Part shown: in pieces, positions 11,637-22,700 of the stretch | Numbering within the stretch: position 1 is the stretch's first letter | Layout: every line of letters starts with the position of its first letter | Assembly (NCBI GenBank): GCA_963921425.1 | Contig: OY992836.1 | Location: forward strand, 13,051,304-13,115,303 | DNA: 64,000 nt | Reading direction: 5' to 3' | Source of the DNA: Dryas octopetala | Taxonomy: Eukaryota > Streptophyta > Magnoliopsida > Rosales > Rosaceae | Notes under the pieces: model-generated | Seen by the model: only the letters and a program-made list of their open reading frames with translations | Database searches by the model: none | What the model was told of the DNA's origin: nothing | Position numbers and translations under genes: made by a program

Positions 11637-11880
11637 AATTGTTACAGTAACAATTATTGTTACTACCAAATAGTCAAATAGTAGCAATTAATAATATATT
11701 TTTACAATTTAAATAGTTACTGTTTCATAATTTAAATTGTGATATTGTCACAATTTAAATAGTTACTGTTTTTGTAATTTAAATAGTTACTATCTCACAG
11801 TAACAATGATTGTCATTATCAAATAATAGTAATTAATAGAGTGTTTTAAGTAATTTAAATCGTGTCACACAGTAGGAATA
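11637..11880. repeat. AT-rich repeats built on ATTTAAATAGTTACTG
   Basis: Three copies of ATTTAAATAGTTACT lie within about 110 bp. They are flanked by two related blocks containing CAGTAACAAT-ATTGT at about 11645 and 11798. The arrangement looks like a small AT-rich MITE or a degenerate tandem repeat. Ends and target duplication could not be fixed. Confidence 0.5.
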
Positions 11881-11929
11881 ATTGAAAAATTAAAACAAAC
11901 CCATTTGTTTATATATACATAGGCCCACT

Positions 11930-12430
11930 TAGTTGAGAAACACAAGCAGCTCACAGAAAGAAAACAAAGCCTTCTGGGCTTCCATTTTGCTAGCCCATTC
12001 TTTTTTTTTGTTTGGTGGAAAACCCACCCAACGGACTGTTGGGTCTTCTTCTTCGTCGCGCAGGGACTGTAAAAACCCCAAGTTTCTTATCTTCTCTCCA
12101 CCTATTTCTCATTTCTTTCTCACAACCACACCTAACATCACATAAAGAGAGAGTTCGACAAGTGGGAGAGCAAGCCACCCACCATTTCAGTTTAATTTAA
12201 CTTGATCACTGCCGTGTTTCAATCATTGGACCTGTACCCCAGTCGATTTACTTGGTTTCCTCGGCGTTGGCCTTGCTGATGCTGCAGCTGCTGTTGGAGC
12301 AATATGGAGTTGGCTGACGAGAGAGAGAGTGATCGGGGAAGGAGAAAGGAAAGCAATGAGAGTGGACCGGCCTGTCTAGGTGATTTTTTGGGTGGGCCGG
12401 TCATTTTGAACTTAAAAAAAAAAAAAACCA
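11930..12430 (+). other. Gene-leader-like fragment, no complete gene
   Basis: This segment is richer in GC and CT than its surroundings. It has the look of a 5' leader followed by an ATG at 12304, which opens a short Glu/Arg/Ser-rich frame that runs into poly-A near 12415. Immediately downstream is the TIR element at 12448. It may be the remnant of a gene start cut off by insertions. No family could be recognised. Confidence 0.25.
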
Positions 12431-12447
12431 ATAAAAATTAGTAGAAA

Positions 12448-13145
12448 GAGCATGTACAGTGACTTTTTATTATATGCTATGCTGTACGTGATATTTAGCA
12501 TGACTTTTTAGCATTTAGTAATATTTTTTTGTTTTTTGTTCCAATGACATAAAAGTTATAGTTATATGATAATATGTTTATATTTTTAATATATTCATAT
12601 ATATTTTTATAAATTAAATTAAATATATTAAATTATTTTAATAATTATATTATTATAAATATTTTAATGAGATCTTTAATATGAGCTTAATATTAAATAT
12701 ATTTAAATATTATAATTTTAATATTCAAATTAATATTTTAATATTTTTTATGTCAAAGTTAAATTTAGGAATTGTAAAATTTGAATACATGGCCAATCAA
12801 ACCATGACAGTTGCTCATTATCATGCCTCTTGTTGTGACATTTTTCATTCATGTAAATATCTTTTCCTCTCTTTCTTCTCGTGAGATCTAACATTTTTTC
12901 AATCAATCACTTTTTTTCGCTTGATTTTTTATTCTTTCTTTACCCATGCTTTTCAAATGGTAGAGTCAACTTTTTTCTTAAGTTCCTCAATAACAATTGT
13001 TAAATTTTCTGCTATACATAGTAGAAAATTTAGCAATAGCATTGCAAATGTTAAATTTAGCTATGTCATTGTAGTGAGCATTTTTATCAATTCTACTATA
13101 TTTAGCATATAGCATAGCATTTAACTTTGCCATTGTACATGCTCT
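12448..13145. mobile_element. Non-autonomous TIR element, superfamily not determined
   Basis: The left end reads GAGCATGTACAGTGACTTT, and the reverse complement of the right end reads GAGCATGTACAATGGCAAAG. The similarity continues inward for about 50 bp through TATGCTATGCT-type sequence. The element is about 700 bp, AT-rich, and has no coding region. No convincing target duplication was found, so the superfamily is left open. Confidence 0.7.
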
Positions 13146-13328
13146 ATATAGGGCACACTACTAATTGAAGCAAAAAAAAAATTAAGTAGGAAAATCGAGA
13201 TGGAGAGCCAGGGAAATGGGGGAGAGAGTTTTAGTTTTATTTAAATGGTATTTAATTTACTGTTGTAACCTTTTTAAATAAAGTTTTTGTAATAATTTAT
13301 TTAATAAAGGGCATTTTTGATAAACTAA

Positions 13329-14363
13329 GGGAGGTGTATTCAATTAGGATTTTAAATGACTTTGTGGAATTAAAAAGTTTGGTGGTATTCAATCAAAACT
13401 TTTAAAAAGTCTATGATATTTAATTAAGACTTTTAAAGAGTCTATAAAAATGACATGGTATTCAAAAAATCATTGAATTTATTAAATGATAGACTTTAAA
13501 AGACTTTTATGGACTTTGTAGTGTAAATTATGTTATATCAAAGTCAATAATTCTCCAGCGTTCCCTTTGCTGATTTTAAAGGATTTCAAATATTAAAATG
13601 CTATTAAAAAAGTAGTTTTTTTTTTTAAAAAAAAAAAGAGTGATGCTAAACCCCATAATCTTATTTCTTCACCCACCTCTTAATTTATTTTTTCTAATTA
13701 CTATATCCTCTTATATTAATTGACTCCTCATCATGGGTTGGAACCAACAGCGTTGCCCCAATGCAATGTAACAATAAGATATTCAAACCAACCACTTCAC
13801 AGTTTTTAAGTACTCAACAAAATCATAAGATTATATATTCATAATTTGAGAAATAATGTTACCACCACATCATATAATGTTATCAACATGTCAATTCAAT
13901 TAGACAAATTCTAACAACTCGTTATAACACAATATTTAACAGTCTAACAACATAAAAACATAAAATTCAGAACACTTATAATAAATTATGCAACAAAATA
14001 ATTTTGGTTTCTACAATTTTAGTCCCAACTTTTTTATATTGTTTGCAATATTAGGACAATTTATAACACATGCATCTCAGTCTTGAAGCTCATCTTTATT
14101 CCACTCACTCATAGAGGACAAAAAAATAAAAAACATACTGGAAAAATTCTAAAATAAATAATAAAAAATTATATCAAAGTTATTAGAAATCTATAAAAAT
14201 CCTTCAAAATCTATGAGAAAAGATAGGGAAACTCTAAATAGAATTCTGTCAAAGTCTATGTGGAGTTTATGAAAGTCATTAAAAATCCATTAATTCTACC
14301 AAAATCAATGACTTTTAAAAATTCTACAAAAATTCATTAAAATCCTAATTGAATACACCTCCC
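13329..14363. mobile_element. PIF/Harbinger-type non-autonomous element
   Basis: The left end starts GGGAGGTGTATTCAATTAGG, and the right end is its inverted complement over at least 25 bp. TAA occurs immediately outside both ends (13326-13328 and 14364-14366), the three-base TWA duplication typical of PIF/Harbinger elements. Subterminal sequence repeats GACTTTTAAA-type words. The element is 1035 bp and has no transposase frame. Confidence 0.8.
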
Positions 14364-14694
14364 TAATTATTGGTGAAGTCTGCACTACTAAATGGTGAAC
14401 TTAGCTTTATCTCAACTTTTGTCCCTTAATATGATGTAGTAAAATTAAATGGTCACGTCACTTTTTTATTTATAATTATACACATCATTATTTATATATA
14501 ATATCACATTAAAATTATTTTTATTGAAAGACTATCTTATCCCTTAAGACTCCAGTTACCCAAATTTCTCTTTCAATTTCTTCTCCCCAACCCTTCCAAT
14601 CCCATATTCATAAATCATCTTTCATCTTCTCTTTCAATTTCAGAGAGAGAGAGCGAGAGTGTGTGTGTGAATTTCTGGATCCTCAAAATATAAA

Positions 14695-15566
14695 GGGTTT
14701 TTTTCAAATTTTGTACTTAAATTTTAACCCGTGTCTCAATTGATACCTGAACGTTTATTTGATCAAATTAGGTGCCTAAACTTTTATTTTGTGACAAATT
14801 AGTACCCAATCCAATTTTCATCCAATCTGTTAATAGAACCCAAGGGTAAAAATGTCCAAAATTTCTTTATTCTCCTCTACAGTTCCCTCTACCCTCACCT
14901 ACCCAAGCCCACACTATCTTTTCCCCGACGCCAACCTCATCCCCGACGCTGACTCCGGCCACGCCTCCATTCCTCTCTTTTCCTCTCTCCTTTCTCCCTT
15001 TCTGCATTTCCTTATCTCTCATCTCTCCCTGTCTCTCTCTGCTCCGTGTCACTCTCTCTCCGATCAGGAGCTGAGGCTTGGTTGTGGGGGAAGGGTTGGG
15101 GAGGCGTCGTCGGCGCAAGGAAGGGGGATCGTTGTCGATCGGAGTGGGGATGAAGTCCTGGTGAGGCTCGGGTGTGGCTAGGCCGAGCTAGGGCTAGGCG
15201 GGTCGGGGCTGGGCGGGTCTTGGTGGGGTGGGTCGGGGAGGGGATAGGGCTAGGGCTAGTTGGGGGGGGAAGTCTACCCGGCCACCCTTCTTTCTCAGCA
15301 TGGAAGATTCGGGAAGAGGGAGAAAAAGGAGAGTGAGAGAGAGAATGAAAGGGAGAACGCGAAAAGAAAGAGATAGAGGAAGAGAGAGGGAAGAGTACGT
15401 TGACTACCGACGGCGACAGGTTGGCAGAAGGCAAGGGTGGGGACTGGGATGATTTTAGACATTCTTACCCCTAGGTTATGTTAACAGATTGAATGAAAAT
15501 TGAATTGAGTACTTATTAGATACAAAATAAAAGTTTAGGTACTCGATCAATTGGGTCAAATTTTTA
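14695..15566. mobile_element. Long-TIR foldback element (Mutator-like), imperfect
   Basis: The left arm (about 14695-14860) and right arm (about 15455-15566) are inverted relatives. They share TTAGGCACC/TTAGGTACT, ACAAAATAAAAGTTTAGG and AACAGATTGAATGAAAATTG-type blocks. The core (about 14870-15450) is GC-rich, with CT-rich and GGGTCGGGGCTGGGCGGG-type sequence. The outermost bases of the two arms do not align well and no target duplication was found, so the borders are approximate. Open frames on both strands of the core are treated as compositional. Confidence 0.65.
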
Positions 15567-15828
15567 GAAGAGAAAGGCTGAGATTCAAACTAGAGTTCAT
15601 AAGTATAGAGTTAATGTGTTACAACTAAAGTTATAAGCTACATGATTAGCCTAACCGACCAAAATGTTAATTTTAGATGGGAATAAAGATTACATTAAAG
15701 GAAGCAAATAAAAAATACACATTGAGTCCATCTAGTTTAAACGGTACTCAACCACTCATACATTTCTGCTGCTGTGAATTATTAGTCTTTCCCTAATTTC
15801 CTGTGGAAAAATAGCATAGATACATATA

Positions 15829-16173
15829 TCAAACACCAGGCCCTTCAGTACCAGATGTAGTACCTCCATAGCTCTCCTTATATACCGTGGCTTTGTGCAT
15901 AAAACTAACCCTGTAATTGGGTATTGGTGACATGGGTACTGGGTAACTCAATCTTGTTCTTGCAGATTGGTCAAGCACACCAGGAGCCTGACTTGGCCAT
16001 GTTTTGCTAATTGGTAAGTGCGTACTCACTTCTCTTTCATCTCCATCATTGATAATGGTATCGAACAGCACCTGTTTCTTCATTAGCTTAAGTTGCCTTC
16101 CCTCTATGCCCACAATTTCATTGCAGACTACAATGAGCGCAAGAACAATGCCAAATTGAAGCACTTCTGCCAT
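15829..16173 (-). CDS. Small secreted peptide precursor, possibly a diverged CEP-like protein
   Basis: An intronless frame of 114 residues. Residues 4-24 form a signal peptide ending in a Glu-Ile-Val-Gly-Ile-Glu-Gly-Arg-Gln-Leu-Lys context, resembling the IEGR(K)L junction of CEP precursors. The last 15 residues, ESYGGTTSGTEGPGV, can be aligned with the CEP core D-x-F-R-P-T-x-P-G-x-S-P-G-V if one extra residue is allowed. The essential Arg-Pro is lost and the final Gly-His is replaced by a stop. An internal SQAPGV segment also resembles peptide-precursor motifs. A TATAAG at 16257-16262 on the minus strand lies 84 bp upstream of the ATG. The signal peptide is clear; the CEP relationship is inference. 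It could belong to another secreted-peptide family. Confidence 0.6.
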   Translation of the reverse strand: MAEVLQFGIVLALIVVCNEIVGIEGRQLKLMKKQVLFDTIINDGDEREVSTHLPISKTWPSQAPGVLDQSARTRLSYPVPMSPIPNYRVSFMHKATVYKESYGGTTSGTEGPGV

Positions 16174-16256
16174 GATTTGAAGTTCAATTCAAAGACAGTG
16201 TAGAAAAGGGTAGAAGCAAACACACACTTGCAACAAGATTCAAGTATGTTGTGGTA

Positions 16257-16262
16257 CTTATA
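16257..16262 (-). promoter_or_regulatory. Candidate TATA box of the minus-strand small peptide gene
   Basis: TATAAG on the minus strand lies 84 bp upstream of the ATG at 16173. Supported by consensus and spacing only. Confidence 0.4.
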
Positions 16263-17032
16263 GTATGTTGATGAATGGTGACAAGTTCATGAAGGTGAGA
16301 GGCAATGAGTAGAGTACCGAACTACCGATCATCATCAGTGCAAAAGAAAAAGCAAACATTGCTTTCGACAGCAAGTACCATCAGATCCTTTATATATATT
16401 TTCATTCAATCATTATCATTATCAACCACTCAAGTACTCCAAACTCCTATGTTCATTTAAGTCCAAATTGAAGTCTCAATCCAAGTTCAAATTGAAAACC
16501 CATTTTAAGAATCTAGGTATATAAGGTCTGGAAAATATGAGGATCAATCTGCATCAGCATGAGATATTTGGATTCATTAGCATAATTTTAATGCTATTAT
16601 TTGTATGTATGATGAATTGAATGAACTTCAAATAGTTGCATTGTTTGGTGGTCCTCTAAAGCACACCATGTATGCTGCGTGCACATCTTTTCATAGTCTA
16701 AAAAGTTTTGCCATGAATGAAAAGGTCGGTATTTTGGCAACATTCTTCAAAGATCGCTATCAATTCTTGACTTTTACTTGAAACTTTGTTACTATCCCAC
16801 TCACCTGACATATATAGACGAAAAGGTATGAGTATGACCGTATGAGTGGGACTTATTTGTTTTTTCTTCAAAAGTGATAAATGTGACAGTCGAATTCTGA
16901 ACAGAAGTTAATGCTTTATTATTACTAAAGCCGGCCTTCACTCAACTTCCTGATAATTCTATATGACAATATCCTCTTTTTAGCCAATGTAAGAAACTTC
17001 ACGGAAATAGAGAACAGAAAGCAAAACACCGA
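16263..17032. other. Intergenic region, no gene seen
   Basis: No supported coding region or recognisable repeat, apart from the upstream flank of the small peptide gene. Confidence 0.5.
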
Positions 17033-17041
17033 ATGAAAGAA

Positions 17042-17405
17042 GGTTTAATAAAAAAATGGTTTACAAATTTTAATATAATTCTTAATTTGGTTTATTAATT
17101 ATAAAAAATATTAATTTGATCTACAAATTTCTCAAATTATACCAAATCAGTACAAACGTTAATTTCCATCCAAAAATTAATGAAACTTATTATGTGCACA
17201 ACATATGACTACATTTTTAGGGGTATTTTAGTTCACTCATCACATTTTTATTTAAATTTTAGCTTAAATTTTTTTTATGAAAGTTAACGTTTGTACTGTT
17301 TTGGTACAACTTGAGAAATTTGTGGACTAAATTGATACTTTTTATAGTTAATAAACTAAATTGAGAATTACATTAAAATTCGTAGACCAGTTTTATATTT
17401 AACCC
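17042..17405. mobile_element. Mutator-like MITE with about 125-bp inverted repeats
   Basis: The two arms are inverted copies over about 125 bp. They share blocks such as CAAATTTCTCAA, CAGTACAAACGTTAA and TTAATTTGATC/TCAATTTAGTC. Flanks ATGAAAGAA (17033-17041) and ATAAAAGAA (17406-17414) form a 9-bp target duplication with one mismatch, typical of Mutator-like elements. The element is 364 bp and non-coding. Confidence 0.8.
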
Positions 17406-17594
17406 ATAAAAGAATAACAAAACAAGCACTACAAGAAGAAACAAGGGAGCAGAGCATCATAAAAAAGGATTTGGCATGAGAAAAGGGTTAGAATTTGAAA
17501 CATGAGCCAAATTTTGAAGCACTAAAAGACATCTAACCAAAATTTGATTCTTTTGATGACATCTAGCCCTTTTTAAAATTTTCATAAATATAAT

Positions 17595-17706
17595 CCTTGA
17601 AGTATTGCTCGAGCCTCTATCATAGTGCTCAGATAGCCTCGAGACGTGCTCGAGTGCTGTTGAGTAGTGGCGTAGTGGTCAAGTAGAATTCGAGCAATAC
17701 TCAAGG
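17595..17706. repeat. Inverted repeat able to form a hairpin of about 17 bp
   Basis: CCTTGA-AGTATTGCTCGA at the left pairs with TCGAGCAATACT-CAAGG at the right, with one unpaired base and about 75 bases between the arms. The loop contains further CTCGAG words. It may be a small hairpin RNA or a very short MITE. No target duplication was found. Confidence 0.5.
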
Positions 17707-18626
17707 GAAACTCTAACACACATGACTATTTTTTTATTCCAAATTACAGAAAAAGAATTGGGCCCCTTCTATTGAATTTGGATCAAATTTTGAAGCCTGG
17801 CCCATGAATTTAATGAGTCCCTTTATTGTAGACTAAATCGAGCCCAAATTGTAAAAGAGCATTTGAAAGTGTTCCGTTACATTTTCTTTTGGGCTCAGAC
17901 TCTCAGTTTAGTCGATCTCAAGAATCACAAATTTTCATTTACATTCCTGAATCATACAAGTATATATACATGTTATCTTTCTTTGGACAATCAGTAAATG
18001 CTCTTACATAGCAATAGATAGATGTCCAGGCCCGACGAAAAAGCAATTGATAAAGATAGATGTGAAATTAAACTGTTAGACCCACTTTTAATTAAGATAT
18101 TGCAAAAATTGCAACAAAGAAGACACCAGCAAAGGTATAGAAAGTGATAACTATATCGTACGTGACATGTCAATGTAATATTGTAAATCCATCCAAATTT
18201 TATAACAATATTTGTATGTTTATTGAAATATTTAGAATATTATTTAAGATATGGATATTAATAATTGTACACATATTATAATTTAGTATGATTCTTAACA
18301 CCACATCAGCATGTCAAATAATATATCGTCTAATTTCATTTCGGTGCAAATGTTTGCACTTTTGTGCTGACCATTGCCAGCACTCGGTAGTGTATAATTT
18401 TTCTGTGTTGAGCAATCAGACCTGATTTATCGAAATTTATATTAGCGTTTAACTCTAAAATTTTGGGTGAGTATGAGGTAAATCCATCAGTCTATATCCT
18501 TAAAAACGAGTGGAGGAAGCAGCGGTGAGTGCTGCAAGAAACGATCAGCTATTTTAATAACATTTGACCGAGCTCTCAATGGTGTTTCGAGAGTTTTGAA
18601 ACACCGTCACACAGAAAAAATTTATA
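17707..18626. other. Intergenic region, no gene seen
   Basis: Sequence up to the retrotransposon insertion site. No supported gene. A 60-residue minus-strand frame at 17991-18173 lacks any recognisable feature. Confidence 0.5.
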
Positions 18627-19195
18627 GATCATGTTTGTGGGAAAACCCACATCGACCCGAACAGCCAATCACAGCTCGACACGTGGCTGGTCAAACATCC
18701 ACCTCGGAGTTGATTCTCAGTGGTCAAACTTTGACTTCCACGTCATCACTGATCAGCACTTCCTCTACCAGCTCAGACCGGATCTCCACACCGCCCCTCC
18801 TTGTTCGGTCCGAGCCGAACCGATGATCTTCCTTGGGATCGAGTGTCCATCTTCCCACGATCATCCCGGCTCGGCTCGGCTCGGCACACGAGATGGCTTC
18901 CTTCCGAGTTCTGGCGTCGACCAGTTAGGGCTCGGAAAGACTCCAATCTATGGACCGGCTCGGCTTGGAGTCCCATGCCCGATCCGACCACATATGGACT
19001 TCGTGTCTTCGCATGGGAACATATGTTCGTATCGGCTCGGCTCGGCTCTCCGCCGCCATTCCCAGGAAGATCACGCTGGGACGAACCGCCACACTTAAAT
19101 GCACCTGACACATTCTTCTGACAGATAGAATATCAGGCCTGCATTCATGAATGTTGGAGCAGTCTACCTGAACCTTCCAACCTTGCATTTAATGG

Positions 19196-19220
19196 AGCAT
19201 TCAATGCAGCATTGAATGCT
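19196..19220. repeat. Perfect 12-bp palindrome in U3 of the 5' LTR
   Basis: AGCATTCAATGC and GCATTGAATGCT are exact inverted copies separated by a single A. It lies about 110 bp upstream of the LTR TATA box and is duplicated in the 3' LTR at 30315-30339. It may be a dimeric transcription-factor site or a cruciform. Confidence 0.8.
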
Positions 19221-19326
19221 GAGGAAGCAAGCAGCTGAGCATGCAACTAGGTCTGACCAGGTGCGTGGGTCTTTGGCAACCATTCATTCACATGCAGGTA
19301 TCTTACTCATTAAGGTTTCCTTTGCT

Positions 19327-19336
19327 TATATATATA
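19327..19336 (+). promoter_or_regulatory. TATA box of the 5' LTR promoter
   Basis: TATATATATA lies about 455 bp upstream of the gag-pol ATG, in the downstream third of the LTR, as expected for the U3/R transition. The copy in the 3' LTR is at 30446-30455. Confidence 0.6.
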
Positions 19337-19701
19337 CCAAGTCATATGCACAAAATGGGGCACCTAGCAATCCACCAATATACACGCAAAAACACTTGCA
19401 TTCCCTTCTACAAAAAAAAGCCTACCCAACTTGCTGAGAATAACCCAGAACATTTGCCTTGTTCTTCCCATTCTCCCAAGTTCTTCCTTTGTTCTTCCTC
19501 ACCCACCATCAAACATCATCACTGATTTCATCATCGGAGTGTGTTTGGCTGGTACCACACCGGTCCATCTCCTTTGATCTTGTTTTGTCTACAGGAAGAT
19601 CTCAACCAGCATCCACTTCATCATCCAACAAAGCACCTGATCAGCCAGGTCAACTTATCTAAGTTGTTGCATCTACCTTACGAGAATTTGCATCAACAGA
19701 T

Positions 19702-19719
19702 TGGCGCCGTCTGTGGGAA
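19702..19719 (+). other. Primer binding site (PBS)
   Basis: TGGCGCCGTCTGTGGGAA starts three bases after the LTR end. TGG is the complement of the universal CCA tRNA tail, and this sequence is a common PBS in plant Ty3/Gypsy Tat elements. The exact primer tRNA was not determined. Confidence 0.8.
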
Positions 19720-19781
19720 GCTGACTTCAGCCGTTGTGTTCATCACCGCAAACGCTAAGCTCTTCCTCCACGCAAGTCATC

Positions 19782-22700
19782 ATGACTACCATATTTCGGG
19801 ACACCAGTTCTTCTTCAGGAGCGTCTCAGAATGATGAACAGCATCAGCCCGAGACACCTGAGAAAACGAGGGGAGCACAACTCCCCAGGACGCCAAAGTC
19901 CAAAGGTCCCTCCAAGATCCGAGCCGCTCACAAACTCCTTAAGGAGAGTCAGCGACATCTGGCCGCTGAGAATGCACTCCTGAAGCAGAATAACGAGCTG
20001 CTCGCAAAACAGGCCGAGCTGGCCGGGGAACTTGCACGCCACCGTGCTCAACTTGAGAATAGTGGGGGATCGGGCTTCCGATCACGCCGGACCCGAACCG
20101 AGCAGGAGGTCCTTTCGCCGTCTCCTTCTCGGCAAAGCACTCCTGCCGAGCCGAACGACCAGACCGATCAGCAGGAATCGGATCACGTCTTCCCGGGCTT
20201 CGAGGACATGCCCCCGGCCGAACAGGCCGAATGCCTGAACGCCCACCGTCTTCTTCAGCAAAAACAGGCGGCTTTCGGGAAACGTGCCCCCAGGAATTCG
20301 GGCGGAGACCGTGCCGACCCGAACACAAATCGACGACCCCCGGCCCAATCAAGGTTGGGGGCCAACAGTCCTGCCGGTTCGGCCGAAACCAGGGGCCCGA
20401 TTCGGAATAGACTCGGCCCTATCGCCAGTCAGGATCCTTCCCCATCAGGAACTTACTCGGGGAGGCGATCAGTGAGCGACCGACTGGGGTCCACCATGAT
20501 CATGTCGGATCGACAACCGGCAAGCGAGAGGCTCACTCGTCAGCCGGTGAGTGAGAGACTCGGCAACCAGGCCGAGTGCTCAGGGGAAAATGCGGCCGAG
20601 CCGACCCCGCCCAATGTGGAAAATCTTGTTCGGACTTTGGTCCAGGACCAGATCCGAAGCGTCCACGATCGGCTCGGACATGTCGAGGTCTCCAGGGGGT
20701 ATACCGGTAGAGCCGACCACGGGGAGGAACTTCCCCTCCCGTACACCAGCAGAATCATGGATGCTGAGGTCTCCCGCGACACCAAGCCCCCCAAGATGGA
20801 TCAGTATGACGGGACCAAGGATCCCTACGACCATCTTGACAGCTTCAGATACGCCATGGAGGCCCGCCAGGCATCTGAAGCCACGAAGTGCAGAATTTTC
20901 CCTTCGACCTTGAAGGGCTCGGCTCGGGGTTGGTTCCGAACCCTCCAACCGAACTCCATCGACTCCTTCTCCGACCTCCGGAGGGCCTTCCTGGCGAGAT
21001 ATCGGGTTGTATCCGAACGACTCTACAACTTGAACGATATGTCGCTCATCAAGCAGCAGGAGGGGGAGAGCCTCAAGGCCTATCTGATCCGCTTCAACAT
21101 CGAATATACGAAGTGCGACGATTGCGACGATAGGTCAGCTAAGAATGCCCTCATGCAAGGCCTGCACGCCGGGGGACTCCGTTCCCACTTGATGAGGAAT
21201 CCTCCCTCCACTTACGATGAGCTTTCTGCCGAAGCCACTAAGTGGGCGCGGGCTGAGGAGTGGGATGCTCAGGTGGAGGCCCTGAATCCCAGGCCGACCT
21301 CGGCCAAGAGGAAGGAGGGAGAGGTCGCAAGTCCCAAACCCCAGGTCCAACCCAAGAAGACCAGGACCGAGGAGCCACGCCAACTTCTGGGCAAGGGACC
21401 CAAGTTTGTCCAGTACACGGAGTACACTCCCCTCAACGCCGGTCTGGAGACAATCTACTCCAAGGTCAAGGACCAACTCCCAGTCGCAAGGGAGATCAAG
21501 GGACCACCCCCAGACAAAATCAAGGAGGACGTCTTCTGCAAATACCATTCCAATCACGGCCACGTCACGGGTGATTGCTACGCCCTCCGCGACGGGATTG
21601 AGACTCTTGCCCGGGCGGGTAAGATCAATCAATTCCTGGCCGGTGGGCCTAGGGTACCCAAGGCCGCGCCGAAGAAGCCCACCAACACCATCGAGGTCCA
21701 GGATGCTGCCATCGGATCGATCGGGGGGGGACCAACCTTCGTGGGGAACTCGAACCGATCCCAGAAGGAGTATGTCAGACAGGCGGCTCAAGCACACGAG
21801 TCCCTGTCGATCCAGGCGGGTCAGCCCAGCACTTCCAAAAGACAGCGGAAGGACTGGGCACCGGTCACCTTTGAGCCAAACGAGGCAAACGAGATCATCT
21901 TCCCCCACTATGATCCGGTCGTCATAGTGGCTGAGGTGGCCGGAACAACCATCGCGCGTTCCTTCGTCGATGGAGGGAGCTCAGTCAACATCCTCTACCA
22001 CTCTGCGTTCGCGCAGATGGGCATCGGCGAGGATAAGCTGGAGACCGATACACCTGCCTTGGTCGGGTTCGGGGGAGAAGTGGTTCAGCCCCTCGGACAC
22101 ATCTACCTTCCCCTTTCGCTCGGGAAGGGGCCGATCAAGAAGACCTGCATGACGTACTTCATTGTCGTCAAGCGGCCGTCAGCCTACAACATCATTCTGG
22201 GCAGACCGGCTCTAGTCGACCTTGACTGCATCGTCCATTACGCCAACCTTCTCATCAAATGTCCGGTGGGCGACGACTGCATTGTCATTCAGGGAGACCA
22301 GTGCTCGGCTCGGTCATGCTACGCCGCTTCGATCAAGCAGAAGGGTCAGCTGCCGAACTCGCAGGAGCTTGACTCTATCGCCGATTCGGGCAGGTGGCCG
22401 AGGGCGGAGACATTCGACTTCACTTCCGAGCCGAGCTCAGATTCTCGGCCCCTCCCCGCCGAGGCTTGGGAGGAAGTGCCGATCTCGGCCGAGACACCGG
22501 ATCGGCTCGTCCGAGTGGGGACTCAGACCAGCCCCGAGCAGCGCTCCGCCATAATTGACTTCCTCCGTGCCAACGCGGAAGTGTTCGCCTGGTCTTACGA
22601 TGACATGCCAGGCATATCGTCTGACGTGATCACCCACAGGCTGAACACGGACCCGGGATGCAAACCGGTCCGTCAGAAGAGGAGGTCATACGACCCGGTT

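Larger units (their letters stand above)
18632..19698 (+). repeat. 5' LTR of the Tat retrotransposon
   Basis: It begins TGTTTGTGGG and ends CATCAACA. It is matched at a constant offset of 11119 bp by the 3' LTR. A TATATATATA box lies at 19327-19336, so transcription probably starts near 19360. U3 is GC-rich with repeated CGGCTCGG words. Confidence 0.95.

Noticed and set aside
14852-15452. Several 75-140 residue frames in the foldback element core
   Set aside because: Low complexity, overlapping on both strands, inside a non-autonomous element.
18773-19188. Frames of 87-155 residues inside the LTRs
   Set aside because: They occur identically in both LTRs and reflect GC-rich regulatory sequence, not genes.
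21135-21908. 257-residue minus-strand frame inside gag-pol
   Set aside because: A shadow of the GC-rich gag-pol coding frame on the opposite strand, without independent features.
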